A DNA stretch of 64,000 nt, taken from the NCBI GenBank assembly GCA_022376515.1, contig WTXI01000121.1:1-64000 (forward strand). Reading direction: 5' to 3'. The translations under genes and the position numbers were made by a program. Of the stretch, positions 1-12,247 are shown one piece after another. The notes beneath the pieces are model-generated. The model did no database searches and was not told the origin of the DNA. It saw only the letters and a list, made by a program, of their open reading frames with translations. How positions within the stretch are numbered: the stretch's first letter is position 1; every line of letters starts with the position of its first letter. Origin of the DNA: Lactifluus volemus (Eukaryota; Basidiomycota; Agaricomycetes; Russulales; Russulaceae).

Positions 1-265
1 TTCACTATAAGGTGGCGCGTTCGTAGATCTTCGCTTGCCTGTCAGAGGTTGTAATAGTGGTATTCGGAGGTGCATGTCCTATCAAGCTTTTCGCTTACCT
101 TGTCCAGGCCATTTTCACTGGGAGTGGCGAGTCAGTAGCAAGTGCCTAAAAAGCGCCTCCGCAGGCCGTGCTTGGCCTCATGTGATTCAGAGAGAGCTTT
201 ATGCTATTGGCTGATAGTCGCACTCTTGAACGTGACCTCCGAACGTCTTCTCTTCTCTACGAATC
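1..265. other. Upstream region of first DUF6535 copy
   Basis: No coding signal is visible. This is the 5' flank of the first DUF6535 copy and probably held its promoter. No motif is confidently recognised. Confidence 0.3.
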
Positions 266-2471
266 ATGGCAGATCCTCGTGAAAAAGTTGTTAATATGAA
301 CCCTGCAGGTTTGTCACTTTTCCCTTGGCCTTCGCCATTTTCACCAACGTGGACTTTAGATGATCGCTTCAACGTGAAACGGGATAGGGAAAAGCCCGAC
401 CCGCTGATAGCTCAGCAGCTCTCTTCACAATGTATTCCCAAATGGCGGAAATAGAACACAAGGAGACAGCTGAACGCTGGCAAAAAGATGCAGATGGCAT
501 TCTCATCTTTGTGAGTCCTCAGCTTTGCTTTCACATTTCTTCACACGTAATGTCAAAAACGATAGACCGGTCTATTCTCTGCTGCTGTTGCGGTGTTGGT
601 CTCGGTGACCGTCCTCGACCTCAAGCAGCCAAGTTTTCAGGATACGTCGATATTCTATCTCGGGAACATCTATCTGCTTCTTGCCGACGCCAACGGTTCT
701 CATCCATCCATACCTGTTCCAGTTATGCCACCGCCGCTATCCCCCTCAAATATATCAATGGGTCAATGCGCTCTGGTTCTTGAGCTTGAGTATAAGCCTT
801 ACCTCTGCCATGCTGGCAACGATATTACAGCAGTGTGCCCGTCGATACCTCCGGATCACTCAGAGGCCTCAATACAGTCCACACGATGGGGCTCGGATTC
901 GTGCATTCTTTGCCCGTGGCGTCGATTTGATGCGTTTTTCGTGGATGGTCGAAGCGATACCCACCATGATACACATCTCCCTCTTCCTGTTCTTTTCCGG
1001 CCTTCTCTTATACCTCTTCAATACCAGTCACTTTGTTTTTTGTGCCGTAGTCTGGTGGATTGCAGCTTCTGCTGTGGCCTACTTAGTGATAACATTTATG
1101 CCAATTCGCCGGCTGGATAGCCCATACCACGCACCACTTTCTCCGCTGGCCTTTTGGGTTTATGCCGCCATATCATATTTGGTTGTCTTGGTTCTCCCCC
1201 ATCTTATCTGGCTGAAGGGCAAGACATTGGAACACTTTCAATGCCTGGCAGACAAATATCTCGCAGCATGTTCGCATCAAGGTATGGACAAGATGGCAGA
1301 ACTGGATGCCCGGGAACAGTCACCGGACATAGACAGCTTCATCCTGAAGTGGACGTTTGAAGCTCATTCCTTGGCCTCGGATTATCAGCTGGACAAGTTT
1401 TTCGAAGGCTTTCTTGCCTTTTATGACTCAGTCCGGACCGTCCCGGATCAACAACGCCGTCTCGCAACTTTGGGCTCCGGAGGGTTTGCATCGGCTTTGG
1501 CTGCATTCTTGAATCGTTCTTTGCTATCTAATTCAGTCTCCGATTCCGTCAAACGAGCCCAATTCATAACGTGCGTGAAGGTTGCCGATGCGATCCATGT
1601 TACGGCCTTATGGGACCTACTTTCCCTGACTGCGGTCCAAAATGTGGTGCAAACCGTTGAGACGGGGCTTTCTCTCAGACGCCGGAGTAGACCCGACGAG
1701 GAGATTGGTTTGTGTGCACAAACTATTGTTGCCGACATCATCGCAAAAGTCCAGCGAAGAGACGACAACGACGCCAATTGGATTACACTCGTTGTGGCCC
1801 AATTGGACAAACCGGAAGATGAAATCCGACGGTACCTCGCACATGGCGATAGCGTGTTACTTGCCAACTTGGTCCATATCACTAGCCAGATTTTCAAGGC
1901 TTCTTCTGGCATCACTCGGGATATGGCTGGCGACGCGGCATCGTACATCCTACAATTACCCTACGAATTCGACGTGCAAAACACCCTTCCTGAACTGCAG
2001 CACTGCTTCTGTGACTTGTGGAATGAAATCATTCCAATCGCGAAGGAGAATGGGGATTCAAGCGTTCCTCACTTTATTCTCTACATGATTCGCAAAATTT
2101 ACATCGACTTACATTATCAAGGCACTGGTGATGCCTCGACAGATCCCTTTGACAAATTCCGGGTATCAATGTATCCTGATTGCAGTAACCCAGACCATCG
2201 CTCCTCAAAAAGAGCTGGCGGCACTTCCTTGGCTGCGTGGCATCCCGCCAATACTACCCCACACCCCCGAGATCCGTCCTCATCTAGTCATGTCTCTGAC
2301 ATGCAGGCAATTACTCTCTCTCCAGTCGCTCCTGAAAACCCTACCCCTCCTGCCCCCTCACAGCATGTAGATGGAGTTAGCACCGCTCCGCAACATGGCG
2401 AAGCAAACATCGTATCTGACCCCTCATTACTTCTATTCACCCGCAGCCTTCTCCATGAGCCTCCTCAATGA
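266..2471 (+). pseudogene. DUF6535-family membrane protein, copy 1 (frame-disrupted)
   Basis: This is the first of three tandem paralogues. By comparison with the two intact copies its exons would be 266-308, 360-510 and 566-2471, with GT-AG introns. Two lesions break it. A 1-nt deletion near 399 sends exon 2 into a stop at 452-454. A 2-nt deletion near 745-760 separates the frame carrying the first transmembrane segment (566 to about 750) from the frame carrying the rest (to 2471). Downstream of the second lesion the frame is open for about 570 codons. It keeps the membrane-rich core (FLFFSGLLLYLF, VVWWIAASAVAYLV) and the long C-terminal cytoplasmic region. The family has no established biochemical function. 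Loss of function is likely, but uncorrected read errors at the two sites could give the same picture. Confidence 0.75.
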
Positions 2472-3889
2472 ACGAATCGGACCGTCTCTCGCGCCGGACG
2501 AACATCTTCATCTTCATTTCCAATTGCCGCCTTCCCACCCATTTGTCTGCAAGTGACATCCTCTGTTGCTATAGCCGCCGCAATTTCAAGACCGTATAAA
2601 TATTTCCAACAGGAGCGTTTCTAATCCGTTATGACCCCCTCATTAACCCCGCCACAGCTGTCGGAACCGTCAGCTCCGTATGTCGTTCCAATCGGGACGT
2701 GAACCGTGAACCATCAGAGAATCCATCTTAATCTCTACATGGTTGAGGTGAGTCGTGCCAGTGGCTCATTGATATATTCTGCCTAGACGAGCTCTGCCAT
2801 GAGGTCGTTCCGCCTTACGGTAATTTTTTGGGGGTTCTTTACAACTTTTTCAAACAAATGGATCCTATTTCTTATTCGTTGGGATTTTGCTCCCTGTATT
2901 TGTTCACACCCTATGTCCTTGCCGATTAAATGGTTCGTTTTCTGTTCCCGGTTTCATGTGATTTGTCATGTATAGCTGTCGTAAGTGGTCGAGAAAGATA
3001 CAGAACTTTGCCCAGACTGAAGCACCTCGAGTGTGGATTCACTGAATTGCCTTCGCGCCTTCAGTTCCCGATGCAGAATCTCTAAAGTATTAAACAGAAG
3101 AATACTTTCACCTACGGTTCAATTAGTGAGATGGGCGCCCATGCAACCAAGCCAAGCCAGCTCGGAATGGCTTACTTGGTCTTGACTATGTTCCGCAACT
3201 TGTAAACGGCGCGATTCCAGTACCGTACGAGGAGAGGTCGCAGTGGCCCGGAAGAGCGAGCAACTCTAGATACCGCTCGGCAAATTCAGAGGTGACTCGG
3301 ACGCCGTTGCCTCGCCCGCTCTCCTCTGACGCGCTCCCTCTCGTCTGGCTTGTTCAATTACCCCCACAGGCTTCTCGCGGTAGTGCTTCCGTCTGCGTGC
3401 TGGCATCTGTTTAGCCCGCTGGCCTCACTTTCTGCCAGTGGCCACCTCACGACAGCTTGAACTGGCATCTCTCTCTCTCCGTTTCTATTTTCCGTTCCTG
3501 ACTCACATCTCAACGGCGTCGCCTATACTCGATGCCTACTTTGTGCCACCCAATCCGTTACTCTGTGAGCAAATTCTGTACTTCGTTCTCTTGAGCGGGA
3601 CACCAAGCACGGGCTCAAGTTGAGTTAACTTATTATTCCTCGGACGTATTATGTAATATGCCTGATACGTTCGTCCTCGTGGCCGTCGCGCCTTCTTGGC
3701 GTGGCTGCCTCAAGAAAAGCAGTCCCTCTAGCCATGCGGAAGTCTACTAATCTAATCCTCCCATTCCCGCTCACCTCACGCAGATCTCATAACGACTACC
3801 CTATCCGCGACAATCCACATCACAACGTTTCTGATGTCCAGACGACCTCAGCCGAAAACTAACGTCGCGCGTATGCTACTCTTTACTTG
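2472..3889. other. Intergenic, no gene recognised
   Basis: This holds the 3' flank of DUF6535 copy 1. I found no coherent exon chain, RNA gene or repeat in it. Short open frames such as 3438-3623 show no family resemblance. Confidence 0.3.
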
Positions 3890-4860
3890 ATCTAGGGTAC
3901 TAAGCATACAGATTAACCGCCTTACAGGGTTCAAGATTCTCAGGCGTTCACTCTTCGACCTCTTTCGCAAAGACAAATTGTCCCAAATCGGATCACCCGA
4001 GTCAGAGCCCCAGGATAGCCAGACAGCCCCCGGTGGCAAGAAAATTCCATCGGAGACTGCTGAAACTGCGGAATGTGAGCGAAACCTCACGTGGAAGGAA
4101 TGGCGTCAGCGGTGGAAAGAACAATCCTAATTTCGCCAGATTCGGTGTTGATCATCGGATTGTCCCAGGACGTTATCATTCCGTGAGTAACTTATCTGCC
4201 CTCTACACCGTTGCTCTGTAAATTCATTTACGCGCTCGACTTACCTTTGCCGGTTTGTTTAGGTGCTCGATGTATCTCCTCTGTCATTATTTAGGTGCTT
4301 GACACACCTCTGTCGATTCAATTCAGGTACTCGACGTACCTCTGCCGAAATGTTTAGGTGCTCGACGCACCTCTGTCAATTTTAGTTTATGTACCCGACA
4401 TACCTTCTCTGTTGATTTATTTTGGTACTTGACCCACCTCTTTTGTCGACTTGCTTACATGTTCGACGTACCCGGCCTCAGGTTGTGGATTTATTTAGGT
4501 TCTTGACGTATCTCATTTGTCGATTTAGGTGCTCGATGCACTTTGTCATTTCCAGCGTTTTCCGTCCTGCGCGATCTCTGAAAACTCATCACTGGTCAGC
4601 TACTGAAGTTTCCGAGCTGGAGGAGATTGACCGTACCGTGGTCACTCTCTGTAAGGCACATCTCATCAATTCTTCCTGGCTAGTGTGCCACACAGTTCTG
4701 TAGTTTTAGAGTGGATGCGCTCGAACGTGCGTCCTTTTCTCTGTCAGCTTTGAATGGAAGTAAAGTGGTGATGTCTCACCAATGCATATTTCACCGTTTT
4801 CTACTTGGTCGTCTTGCCGAGGGGTAGGCCATATCACGCCTCACTGGGTCCTCTTTACAT
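3890..4860 (+). repeat. Dispersed unrecognised gene family, copy 1 (decayed)
   Basis: About 3890-4200 resembles two other places in the window, 16640-17660 (+) and 26380-27420 (-). All three translate to a diverged segment ending in the motif LT(W/Y/F)(K/Q)EWR(Q/D)R: here NLTWKEWRQRW around 4082-4115, NLTYQQWKDRPW in the second copy and DLTFQEWRDRPW in the third. The 3' part around 4770-4860 (ttggtcgtcttgccgagggg, then aggccatatca) also recurs in the other two. A palindromic minisatellite sits inside this copy. The family is not recognised; stops in the likely frame show it is inactive. Confidence 0.45.
4235..4560. repeat. Palindromic minisatellite, about 8-9 imperfect units
   Basis: Units of roughly 35-45 bp repeat the core aggtgctcgacgcacct and variants such as ggtactcgacgtacc, ggtgcttgacacacc and ggtacttgacccacc. 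Most are separated by a T-rich linker of the type ctctgtcgatttattt. Each core is close to a palindrome: arm, TCGA-like centre, complementary arm. The array is therefore a row of potential small hairpins. The units are diverged, so it is old. No coding role is apparent. Confidence 0.7.
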
Positions 4861-5623
4861 GCTGGTGAACGCAAGGAGGTTCTTCAGTGCATAGCTTATG
4901 ATGAAGTTCGGCACCCGCACCCGACGCCGGCACTTGGCACCATTTGAATATTAAGTAGTTCTTATAAGCTGAAACATGCGTTCGCCTCAAGGATGTCACG
5001 CGTTCACCTCGAGGGACTGAGTTTTGATGCGTCGCCATTGGTTAGCGACACGCGTTTTCTTTTCCAACTTCTAAACCCGATCGGATCTAATGAACTCCCA
5101 CATCCCCACTATCGTCGGATAACTTGAACCTCAACCGACTTCTGTCACGTAGGATAAACGGGCGCGCTCAGCCCTGTGAAATGCGCGTTTTGAGAAATGC
5201 GCAGGAAGCCATATCTTTATTAATAATATAAGAAGGTGAGGGAATGTATCATGGCCAGGTTGCGAAAGGTGAAAGTGGGCCCGCATGGCCCAGCATGTTT
5301 CCTCCGGTGGCCTTAGCCAGACGCAGCGCCATGTCTCCTCGCGAGAGCCTCTCCGCCTACTCTAGCGCCAAAAAATGACGTCGATGGAGAGGGATGGTAG
5401 GAATGAGGCGGCGCCCACGGGCTGTTAGTAGATTGTGTGATCGTGTACGTGGGCATTTGGAGGGGTCGTGATGCCAGGGCATGGGCATCCAAGTCGGTCG
5501 AGACCATGTTCAATTGGTGGCACGCTAAGCCTTCCTCTGTCAAGGTGTGTTCTATGATATACATGCAAAAGATAAGTCTGGGTAATATTGTGATTCCATA
5601 AATCCGAGTGATGTACTAATTGA

Positions 5624-5762
5624 CAGCCTGCGATCCATTTACAAGCACGGCACCGTGCTTGGCATCTCGCCCATTCATGGCCATCCACTGCCTTGGCGGC
5701 ATCTTCTCCATCCTCTCACTCGACTTCTAAGCATCGCTCTGATGTGATAGCGGCAATTGCGC
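5624..5762 (+). pseudogene. PQ-loop gene fragment (exon 5 part)
   Basis: This matches the intact PQ-loop gene at about 42712-42845: atttacaag, then cttggcatctcgcc, ggccatc..ctgcct..ggcggcatcttctcc and gatagcggca. Several substitutions and stops are present. It runs straight into a Kei1 fragment at about 5762, skipping roughly 1 kb that separates the two genes in the intact locus, so the junction is a deletion. Confidence 0.75.
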
Positions 5763-6650
5763 CGCCAGGGAGAAAACTCCCGCGAGTGTGCCGTGAAGGC
5801 CGGGGTGGTGGCGCGCTGACAAAGTCGGCAAAGGAGCCAGTACTCCCTGTCTCTGTGTCACTAATGGGATGGGCAGAGGCTGCGTTGCCGTTGGCCACGT
5901 TGAAGGGGGAGATGCTGTGCACCTAGTAAAGCAGGCGGCATGCCGTAAAAGGAGCCCGGATCAACGTCCGCATCGATACCATCCTCGCCATCCTCAACAC
6001 CGAGGGTTGGGGAGCTGTGAGTAAAGACTTTCGCGAATATGCCGTGACGTCCATACGGTGGTGTGAGAGAGGGAGGGGAGAGTTGGCTACCTCGGCGAAG
6101 GTGGTAGGCAAAGGAGTATAGGAGAGCGGCGACATAAAACTAGAATGAGAGAGAAATCCAGATCATGGGGTACGGACCTCGAACAACCCAACCAGCCAAG
6201 GATGATGATTGTCATTACTACACACGCTCAGCTGCAGCTGCGCGTTCATCGGGAGACATGGTCTGGTGCTCGCCAATGTAAGTATCGATAAGTGCCTGTT
6301 ATGCTGGGAAGTTTGCATTGCGTCGTGCACGGTGTTGAGGTGATGATCGGTGAAAAATAAGTGAGCATCTGTTTCGGGTTCTCCTCAGGCTAGTCGGAAA
6401 TGAGAAGTGACAACGATAGCAATGGGAAAAGAGAGAAAGTGGGGCAACGAACACGATTTACGGCACGAATTCCTCACATGAGCGCCAGGGGCGAGGACGG
6501 AGTATGTAGAGGGTAAATTGAGCGACATTGTAGCATAGGTTGAGCATAGATTGTACTGCGGCCTTCGGTTGCACGGAATATGGAACGCAAGCCTTCCGAG
6601 ACTAGGGGGAAGGACTTTTTACATGCAGCGTGCTCTTGGTTTTTATACCT
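5763..6650 (-). pseudogene. Kei1 gene fragment (exons 4, 3 and 2, decayed)
   Basis: Read on the minus strand this follows the intact Kei1 gene (43671-44849). The C-terminal tail comes first (motif TGSTGSFADFVSAPPPR, about 5790-5860), then the FYFAALLYSF-like segment near 6110-6135. Part of exon 3 follows (GEHQTMSPDER-like, 6230-6290), then part of exon 2 near 6440-6590. Frameshifts and missing pieces show it is dead. From about 6536 it enters a flank shared with the 36.6 kb copy and absent from the intact locus (gcggccttcggttgcacgg and onwards). Confidence 0.75.
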
Positions 6651-6774
6651 GACTTCCGGTCATCAGAATATATTTATTAGGTTCTTCACCACAGGCTATT
6701 ATGCTATTGGTTAATTACTATATACTCCGATTATACCCCATCCTTCCTCGATTGACTGCGCATCCGACTCCGAC

Positions 6775-8872
6775 ATGGCAAATCCGCGGGATAACCTGCC
6801 TCAACCGAGCTCCACCGGTATGTTGCCTGTCTTTGGCCTTGTCCTCGTCACCAACGTGGACTTTAGACGACCGCTCAGGCTTCACCCTAAAACGGGATAA
6901 GGAAAAACCTGAACCCGCTGATAGCTCAGCATCCCTCTTCACAATGTATTCCCAGATGGCAGAGAAAGAACACAAGGAGACAGCTGAACGCTGGCAAAAA
7001 GATGCAGATGGTATTCTCATCTTCGTGAGTCCTTACTAGTACCATCACTTTCAATCAGTTCACACGTCGTGTCAAAAACAATAGACTGGCCTATTCTCTG
7101 CTGCCGTTGCGGCGTTGGTCACGGTGACCGTCCCCGACCTCAAGCAGCCACAGTTGCCAAACTCCCAGGATACCTCAGCATACTATCTCAGGAACATCTA
7201 TCTGCTTCTCGCCGACGCCAACGGTTCTCATCCATCTATCCCTGATATCTCTGTTGACCCACCGCCTCTATATCCCTTAAATTATGTCAAATGGGTCAAC
7301 TCACTCTGGTTCTTGAGTTTGAGTATCAGCCTTACCTCTGCCATGCTGACGACAATATTACAACAATGTGCCCGCCGATACCTCCGGATTACTCAGAGGC
7401 CTCAATACAGTCCACACGATGGGGCTCGGGTTCGCGCATTCTTTGCCCGTGGTGTTGATGTGATGCTCTTTTCGTGGCTGGTGGAAATGATACCCTCTCT
7501 GATACACATTTCCCTCTTCCTGTTCTTTTCCGGTCTTCTCATATATCTCTTCAATATCAGCCACTTTGCGTTCTGCGCAGTAGTCTGGTGGATTGCGGCT
7601 TCTGCAATGCTATACCTGGTGATGACGTTTATGCCAATTCTCCGGCTGGATAGCCCATATCATGCATCGCTTTCTCCAATGGTCTTTTGGGTCTATGCTG
7701 CAATATCATATTGGATCGTCTTGGTTCTCCCCTGTCTTTTTAGGTATGGGGACACGGCCGTGACGCGCCTTCATCGCCTTGCCGACAAATATTTTGCAGG
7801 GCGATCACAAGGTATGGAGAAAATGGCAGAAGTGCATGTCCGGAAACCATCACCAGTCATAGACGGCTTCATCCTTAAGTGGACATTTGACGCTCATTCC
7901 TTGGCCTCGGATCGTCAGCTGGATGAGTTTTTTGAGTGCCTCCTTGCATTTACCGACTCAAACCGGATCGTACCTGATGTCGAACATAGTCTCGCAGCAT
8001 TGCGCTCCGCTGGGGACTTTGGTTCGGCCATGGTAGAATTCATGAATCGCACTTTGTCATCTGATGAAGTCACCAATTCATTCAAAATAGATCGATTCTT
8101 AAAGTGCGTGAAGGTTGCCGATGCGACCCACGCTACTGCTTTAGAGGATCTATCCACGGTCCGGGATGTGGTACAAACCGTTGAGGTTGGGCGTACTCTG
8201 AGACGCCGGAATAATAACGAGGAGCCTGGTTTGTGGGCACAAACCATCGTTGCCGATATCCTTGCAAAAGTCCAAAGAGATGAAAATTGGGTTGGGCTCG
8301 CTGCAGACCAATTGAACAAACCGCCGGATGCCATTCGACGATACCGCACACATGGCAATGACAGCGTATTACTTGCCAACTTGATTCACATTACCTATCA
8401 GATCTTCAAGTACTCTTCCGGCATAACTCGAGATATGGCTGGCGATGCGGCATCGTACATTCTACGATTACCCTCCGAATTTAACATACAAAACACACTC
8501 CCCGAACTCCAACACGACTTTTGTGCCCTGTGGAATGATGTCGTTCAAAAAGCAGAGCAGAGTGGGGATTCAAGCGTTCCTCACTTTATTCTCTACCTGA
8601 TTCGCAATCATTATATCGACTTGCATCAAGGTACTAGTGACGCCCCTACAGATGCCTTCGATGATTTCAAGATATCGTCGTATCCTTTTTGCCACAACTC
8701 ACAGCATCGCCCCGCAGGGACACCCAGTACTTCCCCTCCTCCGGCCGCCCATACCAGTTCACACACCCCAGATGTGTCTTCGTCTAGGCCACCTCCGGAA
8801 CTCGTGATAACTATCGACTCTGACCCACTTAGTATGCCACCCAACTTCATCTGCAGGTCCCTTGATGAATGA
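6775..8872 (+). CDS. DUF6535 domain membrane protein, copy 2
   Basis: Spliced model: 6775-6817, 6867-7024, 7085-8872, giving 662 residues. The introns are 49 and 60 nt with gtatgt/ctttag and gtgagt/caatag ends, and the frame is kept throughout. The start is the ATG giving MANPRDNL. The DUF6535 domain fills the N-terminal third: a short polar segment (ERWQKDADGILIF), TM1 (TGLFSAAVAALV), TM2 (WVNSLWFLSLSISLTSAML), then FARG. TM3 is FLFFSGLLIYLF and TM4 is CAVVWWIAASAML. The remaining ~400 residues are soluble and helical, ending in a Pro/Ser-rich tail. The family is common and multiplied in Agaricomycetes. Its function is unknown, and membrane location is inferred from the segments. It is one of three tandem copies. 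Confidence 0.9.
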
Positions 8873-9864
8873 ATCTGACTGTCCTCCGCCCAAAGTCCCA
8901 GACGGGCCGATACTGGTGATGGTCAGTCAGAACTTTCACCCCCTAACGTCGTCAGAAGTTGTGGCATGACTCATTCGATTATCATTGCAGGTGCTTCACT
9001 GGCAATTGACGTATTCTTTTCAGCGTTTTCGTGATTCTGCCCAGTTGGAAGCATTTTCCACAACGAATTTTTGTACTTTTCTCAACAAATCGTGTTTTTT
9101 TTACTCGCAGGGGTCTCATTACTGGTTCATCTACTCCCTCCTCTCTATGATCACACGTTTCTTTTCATGCTCCCTGTAATGTTCAGCCAGTCAGGTCGTA
9201 AGCAGTCGATTTAGTAGTAAAAACTAGTACTGCCACTGGCTGTCTTCCCAGACGAGAGCCTTCAGTATCAATTATATAGTTGCCTTGCGCGCATTCAGTT
9301 CTCATCGAAAAAAATTTAGCAAGATATAAAAATGGACGTATACATTTCAATTTGAGGTTGATGGGCAAACGTTCACTACCACATGCAGAACAACCAGGAC
9401 GAGCATAAGATGGATGCCGAAGAGAATGAAGGTTTTTAACACATTCCTTTGGAGATAGAGAGCAGCCTCGTATTTTGTGTTCCGCAATGATGAAGGTAGT
9501 ATGCGAAGCTCAGCTTCGGTGGAGTTGACAAGCTTTACCTTTAGATCCACGAAAACCCTTCGCTCTATTCTGCAGCACGGATGTTTTCTTTGGATGGGGC
9601 CTCCTTTCGCACTACCTCGCCCTGGAGCCCTCGGGTTTCTCAATGCTGTGCCAACACCCGCACACTGTTAAACAGCGGCCAGTGTTGGTGACCTCGTCTC
9701 GGTCCACCGGCCCGGACCCAGCGCGCTAAGCTAAACTGATTTCCAAAAATTCCAACGATTACCTGAGCCCACGTGATTTCCCACGGGTCGAGCCTAGGGC
9801 CGTAGTGCATGGGCTTGTGAACACCCTGCACCACACTGCACCACAAGGAGAACCCCTCATTCTC
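8873..9864. other. Intergenic between DUF6535 copies 2 and 3
   Basis: This holds the 3' flank of copy 2 and the 5' flank of copy 3. Several T-rich tracts are present. No exon chain or RNA gene is recognised. Confidence 0.3.
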
Positions 9865-12247
9865 ATGGAAGAGCCTCATTACTTAGACGTTAAAATCCAT
9901 CAACCTGGTCCCTCTGGTAAGTACTTGTCCCTTGGCCTTGTCCTTGCCAATTTCACTAACGTGGAAATATAGACGCGTTCCGAGTCAGGGTAGGACAAGA
10001 TAAAACTAAACATAAACGTGATGATAGTTCAGCAGCTATCTTTACCATGTACTCGCAGACGGCAGAGAAAGGAGACAAGGAAATGGCCGAACGTTGGCGA
10101 AACGATGCAGATGGCATTCTCATCTTTGTGAGTTTCTCTGCGTTGCTTTCAAGTCACTTCACACGTTATGTAAAAAATGATAGGCTGGTCTATTCTCTGT
10201 TGCAGTTGCGGCATTAGTTTCGGTGACAATCTCCGACCTCAAGCAGCCGCCATCGACACGCTCCCCCTCAAATTATGTCATATGGGTCAACTCACTCTGG
10301 TCCTTGAGTTTAACCATCAGCCTTACCTCTGCTCTACTGGCGACCATATTACAACAATGTGCTCGTCGATACCTCCGGATCACTCAGCGACCTCAGTATA
10401 GTCCCCACAATAGAGCCAGGACTCATGCATTCTTTGCCCGTGGCGTCGAATTGATGCGCTTCTCGTGGATGGTCGAAGCAATTCCGGCCCTGATACATAT
10501 TTCCCTCTTCTTGTTCCTTTCTGGCCTCCTCATTTATCTCTTCAATATCAATCGCATTGCATTCTATGTCGTAGCAGGTTGGATTGCAGCGTTCGCAGTG
10601 GCATACTTGGTGATCACATTTATGCCAATATTCCGGCTGGATAGCCCATACCATGCACCTCTTTCTCCACTAGTCTTTTGGGTTTATGCTACTATATCAT
10701 ATTCAATCTTCTTCGTTCTCCACCGCTTTTTTCCAGTTAATGACTTGACCTGGCGGTACTTTCATGACCTAGCCGACGAGTATTTCGCAGGATCTTCACA
10801 AGGTATAGAGAGGATGGCAGAAGTGCACGCTCGGAAGCCATCACCAGACATCGACGGCTTCATCCTGAAGGGGACATTTGACGCTAACTCCATGGCCTCG
10901 GATAATCAACTGGACCAGTTTTTTGAAGGCCTCTTCGCCTTTAATAGCTCAGACCAGATTGTTCCAAATCCCCGAGGTAATCTAGCAAAATTGAGCTTCG
11001 GAGAGTTTGGCTCGGCTATGGTGGCATTCTTGGACCGCACTTTGACCTCTAGTTCAGTCGCCTATTCGGTCAAAGTAGAACAACTCTTAAAGTGCGTGGA
11101 AGTCGCCGATGTGACCTACGTCACAATTCTATTGGACCGACTTTCCGAGGCTGCAGTCCAGAATGTGGTACAAACCGTTGAGGTTGGGCGTACCCTGAGA
11201 CGCCGGAATAATAGCGACGAGGAGCCTGGTTTGTGTACACAAACTATCATTGCCGATATCATTGCGAAGGTCCCGGGCCAGCGAAGAGATGATAATTGGA
11301 TTGAGCTCGCGGCAGACCAATTGGGCAAGTCGCCGGATGCCATTCGACGATACCTCTCACATGGCAATGATAGCGTTTTACTTGCCAACTTGATTCACAT
11401 CACCTATCAGATCTTCAAGTCCTCTTCTGGCATAACTCGAGATATGGCCGGCAATGCAGCATCGTACATCCTCCGACTACCCTCCGAATTTGACATACGA
11501 AATACTCTTCCTGTACTGCAGCATGACTTTTGTGCCATGTGGAATGACATCATCCCAGCAGCGCAGCAGAGAGGGAATTCAAGCATTCCCCACTTTATTC
11601 TCTACCTTCTCCGCAGACATTTTATCGATTTACATCAAGGCACGGACGACGCTCCGACATTTACCTACGACGATTTCAATATATCGACGTATCCTTCTTG
11701 CAACAACCCACACCATCGCCCCGCAGAGACAGCTGGTACTACCTTGGCTACATGGAATCATGCCCATACCAACTCACGCTCTCGAAACCCGTTCTCACCA
11801 AATCGTGTCTCTGGCGCACAGACAGCCACTGTCTCTCCTATCGCTCCTTTGCGTTCACGGCACGTAGATGGCGCCACAGCTCCGCACAACGTGACAACTT
11901 CCACTTCTCACGCTTTACCGGTCGCTGTCATGCCAGCCCCAAGCACCCCGCTTATTGGGGACCTCCCATCCGCAGACTCATTTATGAATGAATCCAGCCG
12001 TCTCTCGTGCGAGCGAGCATCTTCATCTTCTCCAACTGCCGCCTTTCCACCCATTGATCCGGAAGTAGCTCCCTCGGATCCCGGCGCTATTACAGCCATT
12101 GCAACTTCCAGAGTGCACGAAGATACCCACGACCGGAACGTTTCTAGTCATTTGGGACTCCCCCGTTACGCTCACCAGTCAGAACTGTCGACCCCTAATG
12201 TCATCACAACCATCCCGGAACAAGCTTTCCGTGATCCGTCACCCTAG
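9865..12247 (+). CDS. DUF6535 domain membrane protein, copy 3
   Basis: Spliced model: 9865-9916, 9973-10127, 10184-12247, giving 756 residues. Intron positions and phases match copy 2. The N-terminus (MEEPHYLDVK) differs from the other copies. From MYSQTAEKGDKEMAERW onwards it aligns closely: TM1 AGLFSVAVAALV, TM2 near WVNSLWSLSLTISLTSALL, TM3 FLFLSGLLIYLF, TM4 YVVAGWIAAFAVAYLV. The C-terminal tail is about 90 residues longer than in copy 2, rich in Ser, Thr and Pro, and low in complexity. This is the longest and cleanest member of the array. Function is unknown; membrane anchoring is inferred. Confidence 0.9.

Noticed and set aside
1448..1948. Minus-strand frames opposite the DUF6535 genes (also 7915-8379, 11116-11388)
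   Set aside because: Same shadow appears in all three paralogues because the sense strand is conserved; no introns or domains support them.
681..2471. Truncated DUF6535 copy 1 as a functional shorter protein
   Set aside because: The frame opens at TTG, not ATG, and lacks the first membrane segment seen in the intact paralogues.
4235..4560. CRISPR-like array
   Set aside because: Units are diverged and palindromic without unique spacers of constant length, and the genome is fungal.
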